A DNA stretch of 16,276 nucleotides from CAXTTV01 sp964247295 (GCA_964247295.1 CAXTTV010000110.1:1-16276), one strand, 5' to 3'. Shown: positions 1-8,435, numbered from the stretch's first letter. A program made the numbers and translations. Notes: generated by a model from the sequence alone, not told the origin.

Positions 1-62
1 TTGCTTGTACCGGGAATGGCGGCTAAGTCGGTGTTCACCATCAAGACCCGGTTTGTGTAGTC

Positions 63-584
63 ATGGATATTAGTATGGGTGAGATGGATGGCCTGGAAGC
101 TAGCTACCTTATCCGCAAAAACTATCCCAAAACACAGATTTTGATTTTAACGATGCATGAGAGCGAGGAGTATTTCCTGAAGGCTTTACGTATGGGGGCC
201 GCTGGCTATATTGTGAAAAAGGCCGCGCCAACGGAACTGCTTCACGCGGTCCATAGTGTGGCGAGCGGCGATGCTTTTCTGTATCCCGGTCTGGCAAAGG
301 CGCTGATCAAGGCATATGTCCTTCAAACTCCGGATACCAGTACCCCACTGGAGCGCACGGAAGAGCAACAAAAAGATTTACAGGTCTTGACGACCCGCGA
401 GATCGAGGTCCTACGCCTGGTGGCGGACGGCTATACGAATCAAGAGATTGCCAATAAGCTGGTTATCAGTATTAAGACGGTCCAGGCACACCGGGCCAAT
501 GTAATGGAGAAGCTGGGACTTCAAAATATTAGCCAGTTGGTGCGCTTCGCGATCCGCCAGGGCCTGATCCCACCCGAGAATTAA
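63..584 (+). CDS. NarL/LuxR-family response regulator, 5' part interrupted
   Basis: DNA-binding response regulator of a two-component system, expected to be a cytoplasmic transcription factor switched by a partner histidine kinase. From the first ATG the protein is 173 aa, whereas the family is usually about 210-225 aa. It starts inside the receiver domain: MDISMGEMDG carries the phosphoacceptor Asp at residue 2, the switch Thr is in LILTMHE (about residue 30), and the conserved Lys is in GYIVKKA (about 52). A GerE/LuxR helix-turn-helix spans about residues 109-165 (LTTREIEVLRLVADGYTNQE, then a KTVQAHRANVMEKL recognition helix). Codons 3-62 in the same frame still read like receiver sequence (TGNGG, then DPVCVV before MDIS), but a TAA lies at 24-26 and no ribosome binding site precedes ATG 63. 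The usual Pro after MDISM is Gly. It is therefore either a decayed gene or one with a frameshift or sequencing error. The family call is firm; functionality is doubtful. Confidence 0.8.
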   Translation: MDISMGEMDGLEASYLIRKNYPKTQILILTMHESEEYFLKALRMGAAGYIVKKAAPTELLHAVHSVASGDAFLYPGLAKALIKAYVLQTPDTSTPLERTEEQQKDLQVLTTREIEVLRLVADGYTNQEIANKLVISIKTVQAHRANVMEKLGLQNISQLVRFAIRQGLIPPEN

Positions 585-753
585 TTCCTACCTCTTAGAA
601 ATCCTTTTCGTGTTTGGGCAATCAGCTCTATTTTGGATCTACCTGCTTTACCGCTTCTGGGCAATCTGGTGTTCTCGCTGGTTCTTTCTCACCTAATATG
701 GTATCATCGACTCGTCATTGATACATTGTAAGGGGGGAAACCAGTAGTAACCT

Positions 754-3444
754 ATGCAATTTACCACACAAACTCCACAACTTACGACCTGCCCACAATG
801 CGATAATATCGTTCGCGTCGATGCGGATTTCTGCAATATCTGTGGGCAACAGTTAAAACCCGCTTCCAGCGATCATGCCACACCTCAGGTGTTCTATACT
901 TCGGAGGTTGATGATGAGGCTTTTGAGGAGGAAGATGAGACCCCGGAACACAAACCAGTTACGCCTCCTCTAACCGAGATTTTTCAACGCCTTCAGCGAC
1001 TTCAAGAACAATCCGGCGAGATAGAAGATTATTTCCCAGCCCACCTTGAGAATAAGGAGCAGAAGCTTTTAGCCTGGAAAAAACAGCTTCAGCGCGCTCT
1101 GGCCTGCGCGAAATTGTTCGAGCGTCCCCAGATGCGAAACGTTGAGGACGCTCAGGCTTTGAAGCTGCGTCAGCATCTGGCCGAAGCCGCTCGCACTCTG
1201 GATTTCACTCGTGAGTATTCAGTGAAGTTGATCGGCCATGCGGGAGCTGGCAAAAGTACGCTGATGGCCGGTCTGCTCGGTCAGGATATCTTTCCACGAC
1301 TGGCCGGCGGCGCGGTAACCGGCGTCCGAACACGTGTCCGCATCTGTAAAGATCAGGAACCCGAACAACTGCGCATCCGTTTCCTGACACGGGAGAGCTT
1401 CACGGATCTACTCGCACAGACTGAGGAACAAATCAATAAATCTACAGACGCAGATCAGCGGGCAACCTACGAGGCGCAACACGCGATCCTCTCGCAGGCA
1501 AATGAGACGGTTGGACGCCAGTATCTTCGCGTTCAAGAGCCCTATATCGAGGCTCTGCCACGGGAACGCTGGCAAAGCGAAGCCAGCCGTTATATCGAGG
1601 AACCTGCCCGCGATAGTCGGGAACCCCGCCTGGTCCGCCTCGTGGATTATGTAGAATATACGATTCATCCAGGCCCCAACCCTATCCTCCCTCCCGGTAG
1701 TGTGCTGGTAGATCTTCCCGGTGGCTCCGCCGCTCAGATACGCCACGATGAGATTCTCCGACATGAACTTAACCATGTAGATGCTATCCTTCTGGTTATT
1801 GGCAATAATCGCTTTGGAGATGATGAACGCACTCGCCGCATGCTTCAGGTTCTGAAACGGAAGGTGCTTCAGAAACGCTCGTCCGAGGTGGCCTCCGAGA
1901 TGCTCTTTATTGCTGTAACTCACTGGGACGAGATCAGTTCAACCGCGAGTCTCGATAAGGCTCTCGGGAGTTTGCGCCCCCTTCTCAATGAGCTTCCCGC
2001 TAACTATAATAGCTACCATCACCACGGCTATGATGATGGCTATTTCTTTTATCCTATCCGTGCTCTGGATGGCCTGCTCTCTACTCTGGGTAGTGAAAAC
2101 CAACCATTGGGCGCTGAACGCCAGCAGGAAGGCCGAGATTATGCCGGGCGCATCCTCGGTGTGTATCCCGAGCTCTTAAAGCTGGATGCTGCACTGCCAG
2201 ACGTACCGTCCGCGCAAGCATTTGATGAGGTTTCTCAGAAACAGCATGAGGCGATGCTGAACTTTAGTGGCCTGGATGCGCTAAAAACCGATCTTCAAAA
2301 GTTTTTAAGTGGACATCGCTATGAGGTCCAGCTCCGTCAGGCTGAAACGCAACTGGCGATGGCACTGCAACTGCTTGAGGATCTTTGCTGGGAACATCTC
2401 AATAACTATGGGGTCCATAGCAACGATCTTCTAGAACTGGAGCACGAGATGCGTACCCGCCAGAGCAGACGCGGGGCCGCTCGCTTTGAACTGTTGCAGA
2501 AACGCACCCAGCAGATGCATACCGCCTGGGATGAAGCTCTTGATCAGTTCGATATGGCGATCCGCAGTGAGAACAATGCCTTCTATCAGGCTCTCCAAAC
2601 CGCTCACGATCGCGCGGCCCGCCGCATTAAGATCCGCATTATGCAAGGTCACTTTGATTGCTATATTAAGGTTGCGCAAAATGCGTCTTCGCCAGCAATG
2701 GAGATCGGCAACCGCTGGACCGATATCGATGGCTGGAGCCTGATCCGCGATCTACGTATCGGCTTTAGTACCGCTCTGGAACGAGAGATGAATGAACCCG
2801 CCCGCACTCTGGCTGAGGCTTTTCTGATTCCGGTGGCACATAGAGAGGAGATTGAAGGGACCCTGGATATCCAGCGCGTCTCTCTAAATGAGGTCGGGGG
2901 CGAGCTGGATGAGATTCAGAAGGCGTACAATAAACTGAAACGCTCCATCCGCGAGAAAGCCCGCGATGTCTGTCTCTATGTGACTATGGGCGAACTCCTG
3001 AATGAAGAGAAGTATGCTCCCGGTAAGGATGATCCTGCGGTTTCAGCTCTCTACCGACTGATTGCTACTCCCGGCAGTAGTGAGGATATTCTTCAGCAGG
3101 CCCGACAACTTATGGCACCTATTCTCGATGTGCTCTGCTCCGGTCTGGCTCTTAGTACGGAGCAACGGATCGCTCATATCTTCCGCTATGAATTGGATAA
3201 ACTTCAGACTCGTCAGATTTTTGAAAATGATCGTCTGGATGCTCTACCTGTGGAACAGGCCGGCTCCTTTACCGATCTGGTGAACCGACTCTATAGTCTA
3301 CTCACTGAACGTGTGGTTACTTCCGAACAGTTACGTCAATTTCTGGATGCGCTCCAATCCCAACGCGAAGCTACTGTGGATAACTGGGCCAGGCTGGTCC
3401 AGGATGTGGAGACGCTGAAAACGATGCGTCACCAACCCGCATGA
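754..3444 (+). CDS. Zinc-ribbon dynamin-like large GTPase
   Basis: An 896-aa protein with three visible parts. Residues 13-30 form a zinc ribbon (C13, C16, C27, C30). An acidic linker follows (about 50-65, rich in Glu/Asp). Then comes a large GTPase domain: P-loop GHAGAGKST at 161-169, a candidate G2 Thr in AVTGVRTRVR, DLPG at 320-323 (G3) and THWD at 389-392 in the G4 position, where dynamins have TKxD. The remaining ~500 residues are mostly charged, helix-forming sequence with coiled-coil character and no clear transmembrane hairpin. The P-loop/DLPG spacing and long helical stalk fit the dynamin superfamily, whose members oligomerise and remodel membranes or act as large scaffolds. The cellular role here is unknown. 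Start: the purine run AAGGGGGGAAA (730-740) lies upstream of ATG 754, and TATCAT at 702-707 is a possible -10. It stands alone, with no partner dynamin gene nearby. The GTPase call is firm; the dynamin assignment is likely. Confidence 0.8.
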   Translation: MQFTTQTPQLTTCPQCDNIVRVDADFCNICGQQLKPASSDHATPQVFYTSEVDDEAFEEEDETPEHKPVTPPLTEIFQRLQRLQEQSGEIEDYFPAHLENKEQKLLAWKKQLQRALACAKLFERPQMRNVEDAQALKLRQHLAEAARTLDFTREYSVKLIGHAGAGKSTLMAGLLGQDIFPRLAGGAVTGVRTRVRICKDQEPEQLRIRFLTRESFTDLLAQTEEQINKSTDADQRATYEAQHAILSQANETVGRQYLRVQEPYIEALPRERWQSEASRYIEEPARDSREPRLVRLVDYVEYTIHPGPNPILPPGSVLVDLPGGSAAQIRHDEILRHELNHVDAILLVIGNNRFGDDERTRRMLQVLKRKVLQKRSSEVASEMLFIAVTHWDEISSTASLDKALGSLRPLLNELPANYNSYHHHGYDDGYFFYPIRALDGLLSTLGSENQPLGAERQQEGRDYAGRILGVYPELLKLDAALPDVPSAQAFDEVSQKQHEAMLNFSGLDALKTDLQKFLSGHRYEVQLRQAETQLAMALQLLEDLCWEHLNNYGVHSNDLLELEHEMRTRQSRRGAARFELLQKRTQQMHTAWDEALDQFDMAIRSENNAFYQALQTAHDRAARRIKIRIMQGHFDCYIKVAQNASSPAMEIGNRWTDIDGWSLIRDLRIGFSTALEREMNEPARTLAEAFLIPVAHREEIEGTLDIQRVSLNEVGGELDEIQKAYNKLKRSIREKARDVCLYVTMGELLNEEKYAPGKDDPAVSALYRLIATPGSSEDILQQARQLMAPILDVLCSGLALSTEQRIAHIFRYELDKLQTRQIFENDRLDALPVEQAGSFTDLVNRLYSLLTERVVTSEQLRQFLDALQSQREATVDNWARLVQDVETLKTMRHQPA

Positions 3445-3472
3445 AGATCCTTTTCTTTTTTGATTATGCAAA

Positions 3473-3497
3473 AGAGGCGAGCTCGAAGCTCGCCTCT
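3473..3497 (+). terminator. Hairpin after the GTPase gene
   Basis: A perfect 11-bp stem (AGAGGCGAGCT with AGCTCGCCTCT) closed by a 3-nt loop lies 28 bp after the stop codon. Downstream on the plus strand there is only CCTGTTTCC rather than a U-tract. On the minus strand the stem is followed by TTTT. It probably marks the transcript end or stabilises the 3' end of the mRNA; classical intrinsic termination is less certain. Confidence 0.6.
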
Positions 3498-3618
3498 CCT
3501 GTTTCCCCAGTAACACGCTTTCAATGCTGAACGATGATTAACCGTCCCTATCCCCTTAGGAACGTCCCCATCATTTTTTCCCCATAACTATGATACTTGA
3601 ACATCTCTATGAGAACGG

Positions 3619-3650
3619 TTGACAAATCGTTAAGATGACATGAAGATTTA
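3619..3650 (+). promoter_or_regulatory. Possible promoter for the GH31 gene
   Basis: A consensus -35 hexamer TTGACA lies at 3619-3624. No good -10 sits at 17 bp. The nearest A/T-rich candidate is GATTTA at 3645-3650 with a 20-bp spacer, which is poor. The placement about 70-100 bp before the alpha-glucosidase start makes sense, but the missing -10 keeps this tentative. Confidence 0.3.
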
Positions 3651-3721
3651 AGTGAATGTCTATGTTTCGGTTAAGAAAAAAACACAAGTGACTATTCAAC
3701 AGAAAGAGAGCTTTTTTACGT

Positions 3722-6037
3722 ATGTTTACTTTTGTCGGTCAGCTCCAATATCAAGCGCATCTCAATCACGAGTATATCTGGCACAGTGCACAAGCGGAAC
3801 CACATCTGTTTGCTGGCCTTTTCGCGGGTGCCTCCATTATTCGTCTTCGCGCGCTCCGCTCCCCACATATGGATACTGCTCGCTATCAACTGGTGGATAC
3901 TATTTCCGGGACTCTGCCTTACCACTCCTGGACGGTTGTGAAGGGCGATGAGGATTGGCGAGATTTTAGTGACGAGAAACAGGCCACCGCGCAACTTGAG
4001 CCTCTATTCCGCCGGTTCGCCTTTTCTCCCGAGGGCATTCGCTTTACGTTTCCTCTCGCTAGCCAGGAGCATATCTTTGGCCTGGGAGAACGTACAGGGA
4101 GCCTGGACAAGCGGGGCCAGAGCTTCCCCATCTGGAATGTCGATCCCCCAACCAAACATAATCCAGAAACGTTGACTATGTACGCCTCTATCCCTTTCTA
4201 TATCGGTCTGGATGCCGCGACCGGTCGGGCCTCAGGCTTGCTGGTCGATCATACCGGCAAGGTTGAGATGGACTTTGGCAAGGAGACCAGGGATACTACC
4301 ACAATCACTGTTGAGGGCGATAGTCTGGTAATCTATCTTTTCAATGGCCCAACGCCGGAGGCGGTCCTCCAACAATATACGGAGCTGACGGGGAAGATGC
4401 CATTACCCCCTCGCTGGGCGCTCGGCCATCATCAGTGCCGCTGGAGCTATCGCTCGGCTGACGAGGTTCTGAAGGTTGCCAGTACCTTCCGAGAGCGTCA
4501 ACATCCGTGCGATGCGATCTGGTTGGATATCGACTATATGAATGGCTTCCGAAATTTTACCTGGAACCCGGAGACGTTCCCTGATCCAACGTCCCTGACA
4601 AAGGCTTTACACGATCAACATCTCCATCTGGTGACGATTATCGATCCTGGTACTAAAATTGATGCGGACTATGCTCTCTATCAAGAGGGAACTCAGCACG
4701 ACTACTTTTGTAAGCTGCCGGATGACAGTCTGTTCCAGGGTAAGGTCTGGCCCGGCGATTGCTCCTTCCCTGATTTCTCTCAGGCTGCGGTTCGCCGCTG
4801 GTGGGGTGATCATTATCAATCTATGCTGGAACAGGGGGTCGATGGCATCTGGAATGATATGAATGAACCCTCCCTCAGCAATATGCTGGAACAGACTGAT
4901 GAGCCTTCCCTCCATGGAAAGACGATGGATACCCGTGTACTTCATCAGGCTGGAGGCAATGATGCCACTAGTCCCGATGGTGGGCCTGTGACCCATCGCT
5001 TTTTCCATAATGCCTATGGAATGGAGATGGCGCGAGCAACTCGCGAGGGCCTACAACGCCTCCAGCCCGCTCACAGACCGTTTGTGTTGAGCAGATCCGG
5101 GACGGCTGGCATTCAGCGCTACGCGGCTGTCTGGACCGGCGATAACGATAGCTCCTGGGAACATGTCTCACTGGCGATCCGGATGTGCCTGAATTTAAAT
5201 ATGAGCGGCGTTCCTTTCGTTGGTATGGATATCGGCGGTTTCTGGTTTGAGGGCTCCGGGGAACTCCTGGTCCGCTACGCTCAATTAGGGGCGCTCCTGC
5301 CTTTTTGCCGCAATCATAACGCTATCAATAATCCAGATCAGGAGCCATGGGCCTTTGGCGAGCCATATGAAAGCGCCTACCGCACCGCGATTGAGATACG
5401 CTATCGCCTGCTTCCCTACCTCTATACGCTTTTCCATGAGGCTGCGACTACCGGGGCCGCGATTGTCCGCCCGCTCTACTACCACTTCCCTAATGACGAG
5501 CGTGCGATCGATAATGAAAGGGAGTTTCTTCTCGGGGACCGCTTACTTGTGGCTCCAGTTATGGCGGAGGGCATTCAGACGCAACAGGTGTATCTGCCCG
5601 AGGGCGATTGGTTCGACTTCTGGAGCGGTGCGAGCTATCCAGGTCAAACAGAACACGCTGTTGAGGTTTCATTGGATCATTGGCCCCTGTTTGTGAAAGG
5701 CAATAGCATTCTGCCCCTAGGACCGATTGTGCAATACGCTGATCAGCCGGTCACGGAGCCCCTCACGATCAATTGCTATCTCTCTACTGATGGAAACGCT
5801 AACCTGACCCTCTATGAGGATGATGGACAGAGCCTGGCCTATCAGCAAGGAGAGCAGGCCATCACCAATTTCAATTGTAGTATGCAGGGAGACTCGGTGG
5901 TTATGAAGATCGAGGAGCGCCATCAGGGATATAGCCCTCGCTGGACTGAGTATGAGGTTGTGGCCTATGCCGCCGGACACACGCTGCAACAACGTGTAAA
6001 GGTCGGTCAAGGCAAGACAACGGTTCGTTTGGCTTAA
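3722..6037 (+). CDS. Glycoside hydrolase family 31 alpha-glucosidase
   Basis: A 771-aa retaining exo-glycosidase of family GH31, expected to release glucose from the non-reducing end of alpha-glucosides such as maltose or isomaltose. No signal peptide is visible, so it should act on oligosaccharides in the cytoplasm. Seen in the sequence: an N-terminal beta-rich domain (about 1-220), HQCRWSY near residue 236 at the entrance of the barrel, WLDIDYMNGF on an early barrel strand, the nucleophile signature GIWNDMNEPS with catalytic D379, and the acid/base region AVWTGDND with D474. RYRLLPYLYTLF, VRPLYY and a C-terminal beta-domain (VYLPEGDWFDFWSG) follow. The HQCRWSY and DIDYM motifs resemble glucosidase II/GAA-type enzymes rather than alpha-xylosidases, but substrate cannot be fixed from sequence. 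Start: AGAAAGAGAG precedes ATG 3722 by about 12 nt. No sugar transporter or regulator lies beside it, so it looks monocistronic. The length is normal and all key residues are present. Confidence 0.95.
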   Translation: MFTFVGQLQYQAHLNHEYIWHSAQAEPHLFAGLFAGASIIRLRALRSPHMDTARYQLVDTISGTLPYHSWTVVKGDEDWRDFSDEKQATAQLEPLFRRFAFSPEGIRFTFPLASQEHIFGLGERTGSLDKRGQSFPIWNVDPPTKHNPETLTMYASIPFYIGLDAATGRASGLLVDHTGKVEMDFGKETRDTTTITVEGDSLVIYLFNGPTPEAVLQQYTELTGKMPLPPRWALGHHQCRWSYRSADEVLKVASTFRERQHPCDAIWLDIDYMNGFRNFTWNPETFPDPTSLTKALHDQHLHLVTIIDPGTKIDADYALYQEGTQHDYFCKLPDDSLFQGKVWPGDCSFPDFSQAAVRRWWGDHYQSMLEQGVDGIWNDMNEPSLSNMLEQTDEPSLHGKTMDTRVLHQAGGNDATSPDGGPVTHRFFHNAYGMEMARATREGLQRLQPAHRPFVLSRSGTAGIQRYAAVWTGDNDSSWEHVSLAIRMCLNLNMSGVPFVGMDIGGFWFEGSGELLVRYAQLGALLPFCRNHNAINNPDQEPWAFGEPYESAYRTAIEIRYRLLPYLYTLFHEAATTGAAIVRPLYYHFPNDERAIDNEREFLLGDRLLVAPVMAEGIQTQQVYLPEGDWFDFWSGASYPGQTEHAVEVSLDHWPLFVKGNSILPLGPIVQYADQPVTEPLTINCYLSTDGNANLTLYEDDGQSLAYQQGEQAITNFNCSMQGDSVVMKIEERHQGYSPRWTEYEVVAYAAGHTLQQRVKVGQGKTTVRLA

Positions 6038-6045
6038 TTTGACAT

Positions 6046-6090
6046 TTCAGAGGGTTCTTATCATGTTGCCAATGACGAGAACCCTCTGAA
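6046..6090. terminator. Shared hairpin between convergent genes
   Basis: A perfect 13-bp stem (TTCAGAGGGTTCT at 6046-6058 with AGAACCCTCTGAA at 6078-6090) encloses a 19-nt loop that itself contains TCAT/ATGA. It occupies nearly all of the 62-bp gap between the convergent GH31 and helicase genes. No U-tract follows on either strand. Its position fits a bidirectional transcript-end structure. Confidence 0.6.
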
Positions 6091-6099
6091 GCCTTGCTA

Positions 6100-8223
6100 T
6101 TATGAGATCAACCGCCGCACACTATCTCCAAGTTCTTCGATGAAACGCGACTCCTGTCCTCGGATCGTTACCAGATACAGGGCCTCAGCGGCCCGTGTCA
6201 TGCCGACATAGCAGAGCGATCGCTGACGCTCCAGCTCTAACCCGGCCTCTTCGTCCCCTTCCGCTAATCGCTTCAGGACGCGTTCCGCCGGTAATTGTCC
6301 CTCGGTCAGGCCCAGCAGAAAGACCACGGGAAACTCCAGCCCTTTGGCCGAGTGAATGGTGCAGATCTTGATATGGTCCTCTAACAGGTTGAAGTTTTGA
6401 TCTCTGGAAAGTACACAGTGCAGACCACTGCTTTCAAAAGTCTTTTTGCAGGTCTCGCAAAGATCCTGGCTGGGACACAGTACGGCGATATCTGATGGCC
6501 GAAAAACCTGTCCTTCCAAAAGACTCAGGATCTGCTTCTGGGTCCACTCCACCTGTTCGTAACGCGTGGAGACGCTGACTAATTGTGGATGCACGCCTAT
6601 CTCTTGGGTCCACTCCGGATCTATGTATTCTTCCCGCGTCTGAATGTTGTACTCTAGCAATCTGGCGGCGGCGGTGGCAATCAATCGCGTGTTTCGATAG
6701 TTTTTTCTGAGGATCGCTGTTCTACCACTCGCCTGAATACCTGCTTGCTTCCAGCAAAAGCCTCGCATGTACAGCGTCTGCGCGGCATCCACAAGGATCA
6801 TTAAGCTGCTGGGAGATCTGGTATCAATGGTTCGAGGCATAAGAAACTGTTGAATTACTCGAAAATCAACAAGGTTTAAGTCCTGCGCTTCATCAATAAT
6901 GATATCATCATAGCAGATCGGTGGGCTCTGGTGAAGCAGAATCTTGAGCGCCTGAGGGGCCAGATCGTTCCAAAAAATGTGTTTGAATATTTCTTGCTGA
7001 TGCTGTACATGCTCATAAATATGCCAGACGATCTCCCGCTGTCCAGCATTTAACGATCGCTTGCGACCATAGCGATCTATCTGAAGATACTCCTCCAGAC
7101 TGGTTAATCCCTGAGATTTAATCACTACATTGATCTCGTCTAAAAAAAATTGATTGGATCGATTTAAGAGTAGGGAATTTGAGTGCTTTCGCTCGACTTT
7201 AACTGCCTCTTCGATAAAGGGATATAGTAGATATGCTTCCTGCTCACTTTTAATTGCAATCTTGCCAAGATATGGCTTAACAAAACGCCAGAAAAATTGG
7301 TTTACTCGAATGATCTCTAGATTAACAGGCTGTGAACCATATAATTCATCAATTAATGATTTAGTGGCTTCGGATAACGTTTTTGTATAGGTTAACAGGA
7401 GCACTCTTCTCTGCTGCTGCGCCAGTCGTACAGCCCGGTAAATGCCAACGGTGGTTTTTCCAGAACCAGCGGTCCCTTTAATGATGCTGGTCGGGGTATC
7501 CATCTCCACATACTGTCGCTGCTCCGGCTGAAGATTCAGCATAAGCCGCTTGATTTTACCCTCGCAATACCCACGCAACCGATCTAATGTTGTTCGAAAT
7601 GGCAGTAACGCGGAGTTTCTAGCGACCTCTTCTAGCTCTGGAAGCGAGCCGATATCCTCCATCCAACGCTTTGTGCTCTCTGGGAGCCCGGCGATCTCTA
7701 AAACAGCTTCTAGCGATGAGGCGTTCCTTACCCGTTCCAACAATGCTTCTGGCACACCCAGGATACGCAGATGGGCGTTCTGGAAAAGCTGAAAGTAGTT
7801 GGGAAAGCCTTCCTGCTCCGGGTCCCCTTTCAGTTCTCCCGTAATTCTTCTGGCTGCCAGCCAATCTTCCGGAACAACAAAATCTGATACCAGACAGTCA
7901 ACCTGTGGTTGCGTGCCTCTACTCCAGGGCTGAAAATCAATGGCCTGGGATAACCCCCACAAACGCACTTTGCGAAGCAGATCATGATGCCCAACCCGAT
8001 ACAACCAGAGCTCATTTCCCTGCACCCGAAAAAAGAGCCGATCTCCATCACTCACTCGACACTCCCACAGATCCAGCTTCCTCCCCTGTAACTTGTGGGT
8101 CTTGAGCGAAGGATAAAACATGTCTTGCTGTAAATGCTCTACCGTATCCAAAATCTGATTGCGCCGAGCTTGTGGAACTTCATCCAGGTCTTTCCGAAAC
8201 GCTTCGCTTACCAGAATCTCCAT
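6100..8223 (-). CDS. SF1 UvrD-like helicase with N-terminal RelE/YafQ-like domain
   Basis: A 707-aa fusion protein. Residues 1-88 look like a RelE/ParE/YafQ toxin fold: a helical start (EAFRKDLDEVPQARRNQILD), then KTHKLQGRKLDLWECRV, DRLFFRVQGN and LWLYRVGHHDLL. By eye, H43 and H80 could match YafQ catalytic histidines, while the middle one is R56. After a ~150-residue linker comes a superfamily 1A helicase: P-loop GTAGSGKTT (250-258), LLLTYTK (Ia), Walker B IIIDEAQD (441-448), ILVDAAQTLYMRGF (III), LRKNYRNT (IV, to 512), TIHSAKGLEFPVVF (V, 622-635) and LCYVGMTRA (VI, 670-678). It should be a cytoplasmic ATP-driven 3'-5' translocase on single-stranded nucleic acid. No antitoxin gene lies beside it, so the N-domain may be a binding module rather than an active RNase. 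Start: minus-strand AAAGGAAG (plus 8229-8236) is 5 nt from ATG 8223. Divergent from the helicase at 8482. The helicase call is firm; the RelE-like call is likely. Confidence 0.85.
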   Translation of the reverse strand: MEILVSEAFRKDLDEVPQARRNQILDTVEHLQQDMFYPSLKTHKLQGRKLDLWECRVSDGDRLFFRVQGNELWLYRVGHHDLLRKVRLWGLSQAIDFQPWSRGTQPQVDCLVSDFVVPEDWLAARRITGELKGDPEQEGFPNYFQLFQNAHLRILGVPEALLERVRNASSLEAVLEIAGLPESTKRWMEDIGSLPELEEVARNSALLPFRTTLDRLRGYCEGKIKRLMLNLQPEQRQYVEMDTPTSIIKGTAGSGKTTVGIYRAVRLAQQQRRVLLLTYTKTLSEATKSLIDELYGSQPVNLEIIRVNQFFWRFVKPYLGKIAIKSEQEAYLLYPFIEEAVKVERKHSNSLLLNRSNQFFLDEINVVIKSQGLTSLEEYLQIDRYGRKRSLNAGQREIVWHIYEHVQHQQEIFKHIFWNDLAPQALKILLHQSPPICYDDIIIDEAQDLNLVDFRVIQQFLMPRTIDTRSPSSLMILVDAAQTLYMRGFCWKQAGIQASGRTAILRKNYRNTRLIATAAARLLEYNIQTREEYIDPEWTQEIGVHPQLVSVSTRYEQVEWTQKQILSLLEGQVFRPSDIAVLCPSQDLCETCKKTFESSGLHCVLSRDQNFNLLEDHIKICTIHSAKGLEFPVVFLLGLTEGQLPAERVLKRLAEGDEEAGLELERQRSLCYVGMTRAAEALYLVTIRGQESRFIEELGDSVRRLIS

Positions 8224-8273
8224 TCACGCTTCCTTTCTTTACCATGGGAATAAAACACTACAAGCCAGAATTA

Positions 8274-8299
8274 AGGGTATAGATGCTATTCTATACCCT
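8274..8299. promoter_or_regulatory. Operator-like inverted repeat
   Basis: A perfect 9-bp inverted repeat AGGGTATAG / CTATACCCT (8274-8282 and 8291-8299) with an 8-bp centre. It overlaps the minus-strand -10 box and probable start site, the classic place for a repressor. No regulator gene is adjacent, so the binding protein is unknown. It might also form an RNA hairpin in a plus-strand transcript. Confidence 0.45.
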
Positions 8300-8316
8300 C
8301 TAAGGAAGCTTTTCAG
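8288..8316 (-). promoter_or_regulatory. Promoter of the RelE-like helicase gene
   Basis: Reading the minus strand, CTGAAA (plus 8311-8316) and TAGAAT (plus 8288-8293) are separated by exactly 17 bp. They match the -35 and -10 consensus at 4/6 and 5/6 positions. Transcription would begin about 60 bp upstream of ATG 8223. The -10 lies inside an inverted repeat (8274-8299). Confidence 0.45.
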
Positions 8317-8406
8317 GTTTTTTAAATATTTTCTTTGTATTCCAGGAAAAACAGGTCACGCAGAACCAAACAGCTCCATCTTTATAGAACACGGGTCCCA
8401 CCACTC

Positions 8407-8435
8407 TTGTCTTTGACTCTCTATGATGCTATAAC
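8407..8435 (+). promoter_or_regulatory. Promoter of the UvrD/PcrA-like gene
   Basis: TTGTCT (8407-8412) and TATAAC (8430-8435) with a 17-bp spacer match the sigma-70 consensus at 4/6 and 5/6. A ribosome binding site AGGGAG (8464-8469) follows, 12 nt before ATG 8482. The overlapping TTGACT at 8413 has no -10 at the right distance. Confidence 0.45.

Noticed and set aside
1408..1923. 171-aa minus-strand reading frame inside the GTPase gene
   Set aside because: It lies wholly antisense to a gene with clear motifs, shows no domain of its own and has no convincing ribosome binding site.
3533..3586. ATGAT/ATCAT stem followed by TTTTTT upstream of the GH31 gene
   Set aside because: The stem is only 5 A/T-rich base pairs with a long loop, too weak to support a terminator or attenuator.
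6100..8223. A complete toxin-antitoxin module
   Set aside because: The RelE-like segment is fused in frame to a helicase and no small antitoxin gene is found on either side.
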